NCBI RefSeq assembly: GCF_014773485.1
Contig: NZ_JACXBP010000015.1
Span: forward strand, 1 to 64,000
DNA: 64,000 bases
Origin: Erwinia aphidicola
Lineage (GTDB): Bacteria > Pseudomonadota > Gammaproteobacteria > Enterobacterales > Enterobacteriaceae
Direction of reading: 5' to 3'
Both the position numbers and the translations under genes were made by a program. Every line of letters begins with the position of its first letter. Within the stretch, counting starts at the first letter, position 1. Below, one piece after another: positions 19,067 through 27,887 of the stretch. The notes under the pieces were generated by a model. That model worked only from the letters and a program-made list of their open reading frames with translations. It made no database searches and was not told the DNA's origin.

Positions 19067-19744
19067 TTAACGAATAACGAAGATCTCGCTTAACGTCGTG
19101 GTTTTGCCCTTAGCCAGATGCAACACCGCGCCCTGTGCTCCGAAGGAGACCGCTTCAATCTTCTCGGCAACCAAACCAACGATCTCAGGCGCCTGGCCCT
19201 CGGCCGCGCTGGCGCTATAGGTCACGGTGTATTCCATGTCTGCTTCTGGCTCAGACGGTTTGAAGTTCTCCAGGTCGTCGAGGCTGAACTCGTTAATACC
19301 CGCTTTCGTCTTCGACCCTTTCAGCTCGGCGGTATAGGCCTTACCTGCTGCATCGGTCAGCGTCACGGTGACCTTCTCTGCTTCCCCCCCGAGGGCAAAG
19401 CTCAGCGGTTTTTCGTCACTGGCGGTATCCACTCCCCCCCAGGTCACTTTCTGATCGCCCTCAACCATGACTTCGCGGCCAACCCAGGATGCCGAGCTCA
19501 TTTGCTGCATATTGACCAGCAGCCCGCCCACGGTATTAAGCGATTTATTCAGGCTCTCAACCCCGGCAGCGGTGTTGAACTGTGCCAGCTGGGAAGTCAG
19601 CTGGTTATTGTCCATCGGGTTAGTCGGGTCCTGGTTCTGCATCTGTGCCACCAGCAGCGTCATAAAGCTGTTGGTGAGGTCGGCAGCGCTGCTGCCGGTG
19701 CCAACACCGTTATTGCTGTTGTTGTTTACGGAAGAAACTGCCAT
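19067..19744 (-). CDS. flgD: hook capping protein FlgD
   Basis: Scaffold that caps the hook during assembly and is discarded. The N-terminal export/cap part reads SFMTLLVAQMQNQDPTNPMD and NNQLTSQLAQFNTAAGVESL, the family signature. A FlgD Ig-like region with LSFALGGEAEKVTVTLTDAAG follows. 225 residues, the usual length. Confidence 0.97.
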   Translation of the reverse strand: MAVSSVNNNSNNGVGTGSSAADLTNSFMTLLVAQMQNQDPTNPMDNNQLTSQLAQFNTAAGVESLNKSLNTVGGLLVNMQQMSSASWVGREVMVEGDQKVTWGGVDTASDEKPLSFALGGEAEKVTVTLTDAAGKAYTAELKGSKTKAGINEFSLDDLENFKPSEPEADMEYTVTYSASAAEGQAPEIVGLVAEKIEAVSFGAQGAVLHLAKGKTTTLSEIFVIR

Positions 19745-19754
19745 AAAGTTATCC

Positions 19755-20159
19755 TTACTGGCCGAGTGACAGAGTTTTCAACATCAGCGACTTCGCGGAG
19801 TTCATCACTTCGACATTGGCCTGATAGCTGCGGGAGGCGGAAAGCGTGTTGACCATTTCGCTCACCACATTGACGTTCGGCATGCGCACGTAGCCCTGCC
19901 GATCCGCCAGCGGATTGCCCGGCTCATACACCAGCCGGTCCGGCGCGGTGCTTTCCACCACCTCACCGATTTTTACCCCACCGATATCGCCTCCGGCGTG
20001 AGTATCCACCTCAAAAGTGACCTGACGGGCGCGATACGGCTGCCCGTCCGGACCGGCCACGCTGTCGGCGTTGGCCATATTGCTGGCGCTGACGTTCAGT
20101 CGTTTTGACTGGGCGGTCATTGCCGATCCTGAAATATCAAAAACGCTAAATAACGACAT
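19755..20159 (-). CDS. flgC: proximal rod protein FlgC
   Basis: Rod protein with [20 protein letters not shown] and [20 protein letters not shown], then the C-terminal [20 protein letters not shown]. 134 residues, as in E. coli. Confidence 0.97.
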   Translation of the reverse strand: MSLFSVFDISGSAMTAQSKRLNVSASNMANADSVAGPDGQPYRARQVTFEVDTHAGGDIGGVKIGEVVESTAPDRLVYEPGNPLADRQGYVRMPNVNVVSEMVNTLSASRSYQANVEVMNSAKSLMLKTLSLGQ

Positions 20160-20173
20160 TTTTATGATTCTCC

Positions 20174-20581
20174 CTAAGCGAGGACGCTCATCATTTTTTT
20201 AATATCCGCACCGAGGAAGGTCAGGCTCGACTGATATTTCACGCTGTTATCGGCAAAGCTGATACGCTCGCGATCCATATCAACGGTATTGCCGTCAGCG
20301 CTGGGCTGGTCCGGAATGCGGTACAGCAGACTGGCATCGTCAAAAATATTGCCCTGCCCCTCAATATGGCGGTTAGAGGTTAATGAGAGTGACACCGGTG
20401 ATTTCGCCATTGACTGATTCGCCAGCGAGTTTTGTAACTGCTGAGAAAAATCGATATCGCGCGCCATATAGCCGGGCGTATCGGCATTAGCAATATTTGA
20501 TGCCAGCACTTCCTGCCGACGCGAGAGCAAACTCAACGCCTCCTGCTGAAAGCGAAACGCATCATCAAGTTTATTAATCAT
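20174..20581 (-). CDS. flgB: proximal rod protein FlgB
   Basis: First gene of the flgBCDEFGHIJ run. It shows [20 protein letters not shown], then [15 protein letters not shown], and ends [21 protein letters not shown]. 135 residues, normal. It diverges from flgA across a 227-bp control region. Confidence 0.97.
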   Translation of the reverse strand: MINKLDDAFRFQQEALSLLSRRQEVLASNIANADTPGYMARDIDFSQQLQNSLANQSMAKSPVSLSLTSNRHIEGQGNIFDDASLLYRIPDQPSADGNTVDMDRERISFADNSVKYQSSLTFLGADIKKMMSVLA

Positions 20582-20808
20582 CGAAGTTAGGCCTCGCGCC
20601 TGAAAATTTAACCGTCATATTTTAGCCAGCGCAGTTCAAATATTACACTGCAAAGAACTGACAGAAATAAGCGCTTTTAGCGGGTTAAAATTTCCGGCGA
20701 GATATATCAAATAACGACACCATTAATTGGCGACAGAAGTGTCTGCATTTAGCGTAATAACATTCGCAATAGTTAGTTTATAATTTAATCATCAATCACC
20801 GAGTTGGC
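20582..20808. promoter_or_regulatory. flgB/flgA divergent control region
   Basis: Divergent intergenic region expected to carry FlhDC-dependent class 2 promoters. For flgA a perfect TATAAT lies at 20779-20784 with a poor -35, as expected for an activator-dependent promoter. For flgB a TAAAAT-like -10 lies at 20619-20624 on the minus strand. The FlhDC boxes themselves could not be assigned by eye. Confidence 0.45.
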
Positions 20809-21549
20809 ATGATTTATACCCGGCAACCAGAGCACTTTATTATTATGTTTTTTCGTTCCTCTTTTCTGCTGCTGACGCTGTCTCTTAGCACCTCGCTGTA
20901 TGCCAGCACCCAGGCACTTTCTGCCAGCGAGCAGCGCCTGTTGACAACCATTAACGGCCTGCTTAATAAAGGTCGGCCAACAGGTGAGAAGCGCAATCTG
21001 GTGCAGGTCGCGACGCTGTTAAGCCCGGCGAGGCAGCTGTCTGCACTCTGCGCCGAACCGGTGCTGACCCTGGCGGGGAATGAGCGCCGCCTGGTCGGGC
21101 GGCGCAGCGTGGTGGCAACGTGTGGCGCGCGGCGCCACTACCTGACCATTCAGGTGCGGGCGCAGGGAACCTGGTGGCTGGCGAAAAACCGCCTGGCAGC
21201 GGGCAGCCGGGTTTCCGCAGGCGATATTGAACCGTTCACCGGCAGCCTTGAGCACCAGCCCGATGGGATTATTTTTGATGCCGCAGAGATCATCGGTCAG
21301 ATAACCACGCGCGCCATTGCGGCAGGCAGCCCGCTGCGACAAAACCAGCTGCGCCAGCACTGGCGGCTGCGCAATGGTCAGACGGTGGAGATTGTGACCC
21401 TGGGAAAAGGCTTTCGTATTCGCAGCGCGGGCAAGGCGCTGGCTAACGCCGCGGTTGACGATATGCTGAAAGTGCAGACCCGGGGTGGTCAGACCGTGAG
21501 CGGTAAAGTGAACGCTGACGGCCAGGTGGTGATTTTTCTGCAAGAATAA
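20809..21549 (+). CDS. flgA: P-ring assembly chaperone FlgA
   Basis: Periplasmic chaperone for P-ring (FlgI) assembly. A hydrophobic leader (FFRSSFLLLTLSLSTSLYAS) is followed by a SAF-like C-terminal domain (LAAGSRVSAGDIEPFTGSLE and IRSAGKALANAAVDDMLKVQ). 246 residues from the ATG at 20809, which has GAG 8-10 bases upstream. An ATG at 20845 would give a more standard signal peptide (234 residues) but lacks a good ribosome site. Confidence 0.93.
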   Translation: MIYTRQPEHFIIMFFRSSFLLLTLSLSTSLYASTQALSASEQRLLTTINGLLNKGRPTGEKRNLVQVATLLSPARQLSALCAEPVLTLAGNERRLVGRRSVVATCGARRHYLTIQVRAQGTWWLAKNRLAAGSRVSAGDIEPFTGSLEHQPDGIIFDAAEIIGQITTRAIAAGSPLRQNQLRQHWRLRNGQTVEIVTLGKGFRIRSAGKALANAAVDDMLKVQTRGGQTVSGKVNADGQVVIFLQE

Positions 21550-21550
21550 T

Positions 21551-21577
21551 TTTAGTTTCTCGCGCAATCACCGATGA
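21551..21577 (+). promoter_or_regulatory. sigma-28-like promoter of flgMN
   Basis: TTTAGTTT, 11 bases, ACCGATGA, located directly after the flgA stop and 48 bp before flgM. It matches six of eight positions in both E. coli boxes with the correct spacing. flgMN is known to have its own sigma-28 promoter in addition to read-through from flgA. Confidence 0.65.
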
Positions 21578-21624
21578 GAAGGTTATAAGCAGTCACTTTT
21601 ACCCTTTACCAGGCGAGATCCACC

Positions 21625-21921
21625 ATGAGCATTGACCGTACTACTCCCGCTACCGCTGTTAACGCCATTGCTGCCACCCAGGATATGCGCATTCGTCATC
21701 CTCAGCAGGAAGCAGAAACCGCGCGCGTGCAGGCGACCCTCGATGAGCAAACCGACGTAACGCTGAGCGCACTGACGCAGCAGATGAAAGCGGATACCCA
21801 CGGTGACATCAACTATACGCGCGTTGCTGCGGTGCGTGCTGCACTGGAAGCCGGCGAGCTGCCCATTGATCCGGAAAACATTGCCCGTTCGCTGGTAATG
21901 GATATCTTTCAATTTAATTAA
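21625..21921 (+). CDS. flgM: anti-sigma-28 factor FlgM
   Basis: Binds FliA and is exported when the hook is complete, releasing late transcription. 98 residues, typical. The C-terminal sigma-binding half shows NYTRVAAVRAALEAGELPID and PENIARSLVMDIFQF. Its presence in the same locus as fliA indicates a self-contained checkpoint. Confidence 0.96.
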   Translation: MSIDRTTPATAVNAIAATQDMRIRHPQQEAETARVQATLDEQTDVTLSALTQQMKADTHGDINYTRVAAVRAALEAGELPIDPENIARSLVMDIFQFN

Positions 21922-21940
21922 ACACTGAGCCCATTAAGCC

Positions 21941-22381
21941 ATGGACAAGCTGCACTCGATATTGTCACAAATGAAAACGTCGCTGAGCGAGCTGGAGGCG
22001 ATCATGATTGAGGAAGTCAATCAGCTGAATCGCCCACAGATTAATCCTGTGTCTCTACAGGTATTAACGGACAATAAAAGCCAGCTGTTGTCGACCATTC
22101 AGTATTACGACGAGCTTCGTCGTCAGGAAGAAGCCGAGCGTAGAATGGCTGCGCCCTATCGTCAGCAGGGTAAATTGTTTAGCTGCTGGCAGCAGGTCAC
22201 CGGGCAGATCCAGGCAACCAAAGATCTGAACGGTAAAGTCGAAGAGCTGCTGAATATCCATATGAAAAAAAATCAGCAGCTGAAGAAAGTGGTGGATGGC
22301 GTAAACGGCAATAATATTTACGGCTCTGCCGGTGAAGCCCACCGTGCGCCAACCGCACGCGCCTATAACATCAGCGTCTGA
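21941..22381 (+). CDS. flgN: flagellar export chaperone FlgN
   Basis: Cytoplasmic chaperone for FlgK and FlgL. Mostly helical: DKLHSILSQMKTSLSELEAI and NKSQLLSTIQYYDELRRQEE are characteristic. 146 residues, near the usual 138. It ends the flgAMN unit and is followed by a strong terminator. Confidence 0.93.
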   Translation: MDKLHSILSQMKTSLSELEAIMIEEVNQLNRPQINPVSLQVLTDNKSQLLSTIQYYDELRRQEEAERRMAAPYRQQGKLFSCWQQVTGQIQATKDLNGKVEELLNIHMKKNQQLKKVVDGVNGNNIYGSAGEAHRAPTARAYNISV

Positions 22382-22413
22382 ACATCCCTTTAGCGTTTAC
22401 CTTGTAACGATTT

Positions 22414-22438
22414 GCCAGCACGCCGCTGGCTTTTTTTT
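22414..22438 (+). terminator. rho-independent terminator after flgN
   Basis: Stem GCCAGC (22414-22419) with GCTGGC (22425-22430), 5-base loop, then eight T. Confidence 0.85.
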
Positions 22439-22511
22439 GTATGAAAAATGTAATCAAATAGACGCACTGCTACAACAATAAAATCGCTGCAGCAGTGGTG
22501 ACAGCCGGGAA

Positions 22512-22850
22512 TTAACGGGTAAGAGAGGTGAAAGGCGCGGCGTACGCATTGCTGGCCGCTTTACCTTTATTTAACGTGGTCATTTCACTACGCAGGGTGT
22601 CGAGACGTGTGCGCATGCGTTGCATCATCAGTTCTTCATTGGCCATCAGTTCGGCAATAATCTGGCGAACGTGGGTCTGCTCATCTTCACTCAGATCGTC
22701 ACGATCGCAGGCGATGGCCTCACTCAGCAGCGTGGCATATTCGGTCATCGAATCAATAAACTCGTCCCACTTCCCTTCACGGGTAAGCTCCATCAGATTG
22801 CTGTTCAACAGCGCCGCTTTCTGCAGCCCGCAGGTCAATGTCTTATCCAT
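22512..22850 (-). CDS. fliT: flagellar chaperone FliT
   Basis: Chaperone for the cap protein FliD; in Salmonella it also inhibits FlhDC. 112 residues and mainly helical. LMELTREGKWDEFIDSMTEY and ELMANEELMMQRMRTRLDTL fit the family. It overlaps fliS by 8 bases (ATGGATAA). Confidence 0.9.
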   Translation of the reverse strand: MDKTLTCGLQKAALLNSNLMELTREGKWDEFIDSMTEYATLLSEAIACDRDDLSEDEQTHVRQIIAELMANEELMMQRMRTRLDTLRSEMTTLNKGKAASNAYAAPFTSLTR

Positions 22851-23250
22851 AAGTCACCTGCTTTTTCGCCGGCTCAATCTCTTTCCAGGTGGTTGAGATG
22901 GTGCTCATAATCTCAATCAGGTGCGGTAACTCCTCCGGCGTCTGATTAAGATTGATCAGCAGCAAATTGCGCGAAACATATTCGTACAGGCTCTCCAGCT
23001 CTTCGCTAATATTGCCGCCAACCTCATGGTTCAGCGCGCAGCGCAGACCGTTGTCGATAATATTAATCGCCCGTGAGATCATCTCGCCTCTCCTTGCGAT
23101 ATTTCCCTGGTCAAAATAGATTTTCGCCCGCAGCATGGCATTCACCGCGCCCTCCAGCAGCATAGTGATCAGCTGATGGGGCGTGGCGCCTGCCAGCTGG
23201 CTTTCGAGCGATACCTGCGCGTAGGCGCTCTGGCCTGTCCTGCTATACAT
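22843..23250 (-). CDS. fliS: flagellin export chaperone FliS
   Basis: Binds the FliC C-terminus before export. 135 residues with the signatures ATPHQLITMLLEGAVNAMLR and GEMISRAINIIDNGLRCALN. It lies 46 bp after fliD in the fliDST unit. Confidence 0.95.
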   Translation of the reverse strand: MYSRTGQSAYAQVSLESQLAGATPHQLITMLLEGAVNAMLRAKIYFDQGNIARRGEMISRAINIIDNGLRCALNHEVGGNISEELESLYEYVSRNLLLINLNQTPEELPHLIEIMSTISTTWKEIEPAKKQVTYG

Positions 23251-23296
23251 AGTGAGTTTTCCTGCCGGACATCAGTGATGCCCGGCGTTAAAAAAG

Positions 23297-24766
23297 TTAA
23301 AGCCCGGCCAGCATCGATGCCAGCTGATTGCTCATGTTGTTCATCTTGCTCATCGCCAGATCGAGGCGTTCGAAGTCTTTGCGGTTACGCTCCACCACGG
23401 AATCGATCATCTTTTCCATCTGCTTAATGCGGTCGCTGACCTGGGAGGTCTGATCCTGCAGTCCTTTGGTGATCTGCTCGATCACGCCTTTCACTTTTGG
23501 AATAGCGTCTGAATCACCAATATAGTTTTTGATAATGCTCTGCATCTTGTCGGCGATGCCTTCGTTGCTGCCTTTGCCGAGGAACAGGGCTTCAATTTCT
23601 GCCGGGTTCTCCTTGACCGCCGTCTCCAGCTTTTTACTGTCAATGGTCAGCTTGCCGGTGGCGGCATCTTCGGTTTTGACTTCGATACCCAACTTCGCCA
23701 GCGAGGCAAAGACCTCGCTCAGCTCACTGTTGCTGCCCACCGTCACTTCCCGCATATCTGCCGTCAGACGGCGCAGCGTGCTGTTGCCCATCAGCGCGCC
23801 GTTGCCCGCATTGGGTTCATCCTCTTTCCCCTCAGCGGGTGGTTTCCACGCACTGGCGCTGCTGGACTCAGACAGGAAGGCGTTATACAGCTTCACAAAC
23901 TCTTCAACAGCACCTTTGAATTTGGAGGTATCGCTGGTAACAGAGAGGTTTTCATAAATGAATTCGCCGCTGTCTTTATCTTTTTCAGAGATCTGCTGCA
24001 GCTCCAGCGTGATACCGTCTATGGCATCGGTGATGGTGTTGCTGCTGCGGTTGAGCTTGACGCCATCAATCACCACAATGGCATTCTGCGCTTCAACCGT
24101 GGTCGCCATTTTCCCTGCCGGTGGCCTGGCGGCTGCCGGATCAAAGTTCAGCACATCGCCCAGCCGGGAGTCCCCTTCGACTTCGACTTTGATCTGGCCC
24201 TCTTCCCCGGTTTTCTTCGAGGTCATCACCAGGGTGAATTTGCCATCCTCGGTTGGGCGCACTGAGGCGGTGACATCGCCTTTCTGCTGATTAATCTTTT
24301 TGGCGATCTGATCCAGTGAGGTCTGATCCTCTTCCAGTTCGATCTCCATCGGCTTCCCATCACCGACGCTGATCTTCAGCGTGCGCTTATCCACACTTTG
24401 ATCGCCAAGATTGTCGGTGCGGCTACTCTGAGCCCCGGTACCAATTTTGTGCGCGCGCGCCAGCTGCTCAACGTAGACTTCATAACTGTCGGGCTGCGCG
24501 CCGGAAGTGGCGCTCGCTTTAAACGCTTTATTGGTGCCGATGGTAACGCCGTGGAAGCCATCGTCACCGATCTTTTTCAGATTGTCGTTGAGCGCCGACA
24601 GCGAGCTGGAGATTTTTCCCCAGGATGACACCTGATTATTGAATCCGGTTTTCTTTTTGGTATACGGATCCAGCTTTGACTGCTCGGCTTTTTTAATCTG
24701 AGAAAGCAAATTTTCAAAATCGATGGTACCGCCAGAACCCAGCCCTGGAATTGCAAACCCGGCCAT
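23297..24766 (-). CDS. fliD: flagellar filament cap protein FliD
   Basis: Cap (HAP2) under which flagellin folds at the filament tip. N-terminus AGFAIPGLGSGGTIDFENLL; C-terminal coiled region DRIKQMEKMIDSVVERNRKD with final MSNQLASMLAGL. 489 residues, near the 468 of E. coli. A sigma-28-like promoter starts 45 bp upstream. Confidence 0.96.
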   Translation of the reverse strand: MAGFAIPGLGSGGTIDFENLLSQIKKAEQSKLDPYTKKKTGFNNQVSSWGKISSSLSALNDNLKKIGDDGFHGVTIGTNKAFKASATSGAQPDSYEVYVEQLARAHKIGTGAQSSRTDNLGDQSVDKRTLKISVGDGKPMEIELEEDQTSLDQIAKKINQQKGDVTASVRPTEDGKFTLVMTSKKTGEEGQIKVEVEGDSRLGDVLNFDPAAARPPAGKMATTVEAQNAIVVIDGVKLNRSSNTITDAIDGITLELQQISEKDKDSGEFIYENLSVTSDTSKFKGAVEEFVKLYNAFLSESSSASAWKPPAEGKEDEPNAGNGALMGNSTLRRLTADMREVTVGSNSELSEVFASLAKLGIEVKTEDAATGKLTIDSKKLETAVKENPAEIEALFLGKGSNEGIADKMQSIIKNYIGDSDAIPKVKGVIEQITKGLQDQTSQVSDRIKQMEKMIDSVVERNRKDFERLDLAMSKMNNMSNQLASMLAGL

Positions 24767-24810
24767 TTTACTCTCCTGCTCGTAGGGTTAATGTGTTATC
24801 ACATAAATAG

Positions 24811-24837
24811 CCATCGGATATTTTTCACTTTAGTTTA
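24811..24837 (-). promoter_or_regulatory. sigma-28-like promoter of fliDST
   Basis: On the minus strand TAAACTAA, 11 bases, TCCGATGG. It keeps the TAAA of the -35 and the CCGAT core of the -10 with exact spacing. It lies 45 bp before the fliD start. Confidence 0.55.
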
Positions 24838-25000
24838 ATTTTTTACAGTTCTGGCGACAACTGCCCGCCCTTAATCGAACACGGGTGCCATCTGTTCTCC
24901 GCTTTGAATTTCGCATAAAGGAAAGCCCGCCCCCCTAAACGGATAATTAGCGTCATAGTTGACTGCAATTTGATGATTTAAATTATTCCGCGAAAAAAAT

Positions 25001-25028
25001 TTCAGTCATTTTTAATTCCCACCGATAG
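25001..25028 (+). promoter_or_regulatory. sigma-28-like promoter of fliC
   Basis: ACCGATAG at 25021-25028 matches six of eight bases of GCCGATAA. The best -35 is TTCAGTCA at 25001 with a 12-base spacer. The leader to the fliC ATG would be about 70 bases, close to that of E. coli. Confidence 0.5.
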
Positions 25029-25106
25029 CTTAGTTATGCGCAACAACGAACGACGCATAAGTTAATAGCTTTTAATACAATCCAACCTATTCAAGAGGAT
25101 TTAAAT

Positions 25107-26597
25107 ATGGCCCAGGTCATTAACACTAACTCACTGAGCCTGATGGCTCAGACTAACCTGAACAAATCACAGGCTTCTCTGGGTACCGCTATCCAGCGTC
25201 TCTCTTCTGGCCTGCGTATTAACAGCGCCAAAGACGATGCAGCGGGTCAGGCGATCACCAACCGCTTCACTGCCAACATCGAAGGCATGACTCAGGCGGC
25301 CCGTAATGCCAACGACGGTATCTCCCTGGCGCAGACCACAGAGGGTGCGCTGAACGAGATCAATGACAACCTGCTGAACATCCGTCGCCTGTCCGAGCAG
25401 GCGCTGAACGGCACCAACTCAGAATCGGATAAAAAATCTATCCAGGAAGAAGTGACCGCGCGTCTGGCCGAAATCGGCCGTATCGCCAAAGACACTGAAT
25501 TTAACGGCGTAAACGTACTGGATGGCTCAACCTCTTCACTGCAGATTCAGATCGGCGCGAAAGATGGTCAGACTATCGGTATCGACCTGCCGGCAATGGA
25601 CCTGGAAAAACTGGGTCTGGATGACTACAGCGTAATGAATGCCCTGAACGGCAAATACGACAAGCCAACGCTGGAAGCATCGGGCACCTCAATCGGCGCA
25701 ACTGATACTATCGGTGCTGGCGCTAACGAGATCGTGCTTGATGCAGCAGCAATGACTTCCATCGCCACTGAAGTGGGCGCGGCAGCCGGTACTGATATCC
25801 AACTTTACAGCACCACCGATAAAGATGGTGCAACTCATCATTACGCTTATGACAAGGTTAATGATAAGGCCACTGAAGTTACGCTGAAATCAGATGGTGC
25901 AGGTGCGGGTACTCCAGGTGCTGGTAAACTTGACACTGTTACCGCGGGCAAAGTCCTGAGCGCAGTCGATAGCGATATCCTGCAGACCGGGCCAAGTGCA
26001 CTGAAAGGTGAACTGCAGACCTACGGTGAAGGCAAAGAGATTACTCTGGCCAGCGGCAACAAGCATACGCTGCAAGCTGCGGACCTGGAAGCTATCGCCA
26101 CTGAACTGGGCGGTGATGCCTCTTCTGTCGCCAACATGGAAGTGATGGGTCTGGCAGATAAGAACGGCGACGTTTCTTACTACGCGGTACACACCGATGC
26201 CACCACGGGTAAGCAGACCGGTATCGCTCTGGACCTGGATGATGCAGGTGGTACTTTCACCGCAGCTAAAACTGACGATCTGAGCATCAAAGATCTGCAG
26301 AAAATGGAAGAGCTGAACTCTGGCAACGGCATTCTGAAAACGATGGATGCTGCGCTGGCGCAGGTTGACAGCTTCCGTTCTGGTTTGGGTGCGGTGCAGA
26401 ACCGTTTTAACTCCATCATCAGCAACCTGAACACCACCGTGAACAACATGACTGAAGCGAAATCACGCATCCTTGATGCAGACTTCTCTTCTGAAGTGTC
26501 GGCGATGAGCCGTGCCAACATCCTGCAGTCAGCCGGTATCACCGTGCTGTCCCAGGCCAACCAGGTGCCACAGAACGTGCTGCAGCTGCTGCGTTAA
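25107..26597 (+). CDS. fliC: flagellin FliC
   Basis: Filament subunit of 496 residues. The D0/D1 ends are highly conserved: AQVINTNSLSLMAQTNLNKS, RLSSGLRINSAKDDAAGQAI, and at the C-terminus SRANILQSAGITVLSQANQV followed by PQNVLQLLR. The middle (about 175-390) is a variable, surface-exposed part rich in Ala, Gly, Ser, Thr and Asp. Those Ser/Thr are candidate sites for the O-linked modification suggested by the genes at 28488-33595. It is a single gene with a strong terminator. Confidence 0.98.
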   Translation: MAQVINTNSLSLMAQTNLNKSQASLGTAIQRLSSGLRINSAKDDAAGQAITNRFTANIEGMTQAARNANDGISLAQTTEGALNEINDNLLNIRRLSEQALNGTNSESDKKSIQEEVTARLAEIGRIAKDTEFNGVNVLDGSTSSLQIQIGAKDGQTIGIDLPAMDLEKLGLDDYSVMNALNGKYDKPTLEASGTSIGATDTIGAGANEIVLDAAAMTSIATEVGAAAGTDIQLYSTTDKDGATHHYAYDKVNDKATEVTLKSDGAGAGTPGAGKLDTVTAGKVLSAVDSDILQTGPSALKGELQTYGEGKEITLASGNKHTLQAADLEAIATELGGDASSVANMEVMGLADKNGDVSYYAVHTDATTGKQTGIALDLDDAGGTFTAAKTDDLSIKDLQKMEELNSGNGILKTMDAALAQVDSFRSGLGAVQNRFNSIISNLNTTVNNMTEAKSRILDADFSSEVSAMSRANILQSAGITVLSQANQVPQNVLQLLR

Positions 26598-26639
26598 TTC
26601 GCGTAAGTTTCCAGCCCATCCTGTCAATTCTGGGCTGCA

Positions 26640-26666
26640 GCCCTCCCCTTTGGGGAGGGCTTTTTT
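26640..26666 (+). terminator. rho-independent terminator after fliC
   Basis: Perfect 9-bp stem GCCCTCCCC / GGGGAGGGC with a TTT loop and six T. Confidence 0.9.
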
Positions 26667-27056
26667 ATACGTGCGCTAAGTACCATTAATTAACTGAATA
26701 CCTCACCACTCCCACGCCCTCCTTTCTGCGTATTAATCACGATTAACAAAGCTAAATCTCTTTCGCTCATAGCAGAATATTCAATGTCCATTTGCTAATT
26801 AACAAGCATTTACAAGATTAATAACCCTGGCAACCGTCGCGACTTTTGGCCATATGTGGTGCATAATACGCTGTGAAATTAATAAATTAACAGAAAGAAG
26901 CAGCCCTTCCATCACTATTAAAACATTAACAATGCTAAATACAGCAACCGTTTCAGGCCTGGCGCTCCTTTCCCTAACTAGGAAAAATCCTAATACATTC
27001 AATTAAATCAATAGCTCACTAAATATAATAACTCTTAAAGAAGATTCGTCACTCTT
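26667..27056. other. gene-free AT-rich stretch
   Basis: About 390 bp between the fliC terminator and the wHTH regulator gene. A minus-strand frame at 26799-27002 has no ribosome site and no recognisable product. I see no clear promoter boxes or repeats. AT-richness just before the regulator is compatible with silencing or autoregulation. Confidence 0.5.
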
Positions 27057-27887
27057 ATGCATAACACTATCGCCATTGGCACCTCGCTTAAACTCGACCG
27101 GCGTACCCGCACGCTGTCGAATATTAAAAACGGAAGCAGCGTCACGCTGCCGGCTTCTGCCTGCCGCTGCCTGAAAGCGCTGGTGGAGGAGAAAGAGAAC
27201 GTCCTGTCCTATGAACAGCTGATGGATATCGGCTGGCGCAATTCCGGGGTAGAAGTCACCGAAAACAGCGTCCGTGTGATGATCACCAAAATCCGCCGCG
27301 CGCTGGTGACGCTGAAGGTTGACGAGTGGATCCAGCTGGTTGCCGTTACCCGCAGCGGCTATCGTCTGATCGTCAATAAAGAGGTGGCCGTGATTACCGC
27401 TGCGCGCCACGCTGAGGCCAGCATTCCTCAGCTAGAGCCCCCCATCCCGCCAGCAGCGGCCCCACCGTCACTGCCGCCGCTGCCCGCGACCCTATCAGGC
27501 GAAAAAACCGCCGTGTGGCCACGCCGTCTTTTGGCCTGTGCCGTCGGGGCGTTACTGGGCTGGCTGGCGGTGTTGATCATCAGCGGGTATTTTAAATTTA
27601 CGCCGCAGCGCACCGACTTTACCCGCTGGTATGGGGAGGCAATACCGCCCGAGACCGAAGTGTGGGTTCCGCAGGGGGAGCTGTCCGCCGCACAGCAAAA
27701 AACGGTAGTCCAGACGCTTCAACTCTATGCACTTTATGCCAGCAGTTATGAGACTAATGCCGAAAAAGCGCGCTTCCTCTACATCACTATTGGCCATTCC
27801 CCCCGTCATATGGGGCTGATTGCCTGTGCTATCCCGCTGCGAACCTCGGAGAATAATTGTGAGTCGTATTATTTTACCAAACGTTAA
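27057..27887 (+). CDS. membrane-bound winged-helix regulator (CadC/ToxR/MarT-like)
   Basis: A one-component regulator of 276 residues. The N-terminal OmpR/PhoB-type winged helix (about 1-110) includes LVEEKENVLSYEQLMDIGWR, TENSVRVMITKIRRAL and VTRSGYRLI. A proline-rich linker (about 123-147) leads to one membrane helix (LLACAVGALLGWLAVLIISG). A ~95-residue periplasmic part follows. The next gene overlaps it and looks FidL-like, as in the Salmonella MarT-FidL pair. Its place beside fliC suggests control of flagellar or surface genes, but the target is not visible in sequence. Confidence 0.85.
   Translation: MHNTIAIGTSLKLDRRTRTLSNIKNGSSVTLPASACRCLKALVEEKENVLSYEQLMDIGWRNSGVEVTENSVRVMITKIRRALVTLKVDEWIQLVAVTRSGYRLIVNKEVAVITAARHAEASIPQLEPPIPPAAAPPSLPPLPATLSGEKTAVWPRRLLACAVGALLGWLAVLIISGYFKFTPQRTDFTRWYGEAIPPETEVWVPQGELSAAQQKTVVQTLQLYALYASSYETNAEKARFLYITIGHSPRHMGLIACAIPLRTSENNCESYYFTKR

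Larger units (their letters stand above)
24767..25106. promoter_or_regulatory. fliD/fliC divergent intergenic region
   Basis: 340 bp between two late genes. It carries one sigma-28-like site for each direction, listed separately. No open frame in it looks real. Confidence 0.6.

Noticed and set aside
22461-22496. Imperfect inverted repeat CACTGCT / AGCAGTG as terminator for fliT
   Set aside because: Loop of about 19 bases and no T-run; not convincing.
25890-26560. Antisense frames inside fliC
   Set aside because: They lie fully within the conserved and variable parts of flagellin on the opposite strand, with no supporting signals.
26799-27002. Minus-strand 67-codon frame between fliC and the regulator
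   Set aside because: No ribosome site, no recognisable product, and AT-rich DNA where chance frames occur.
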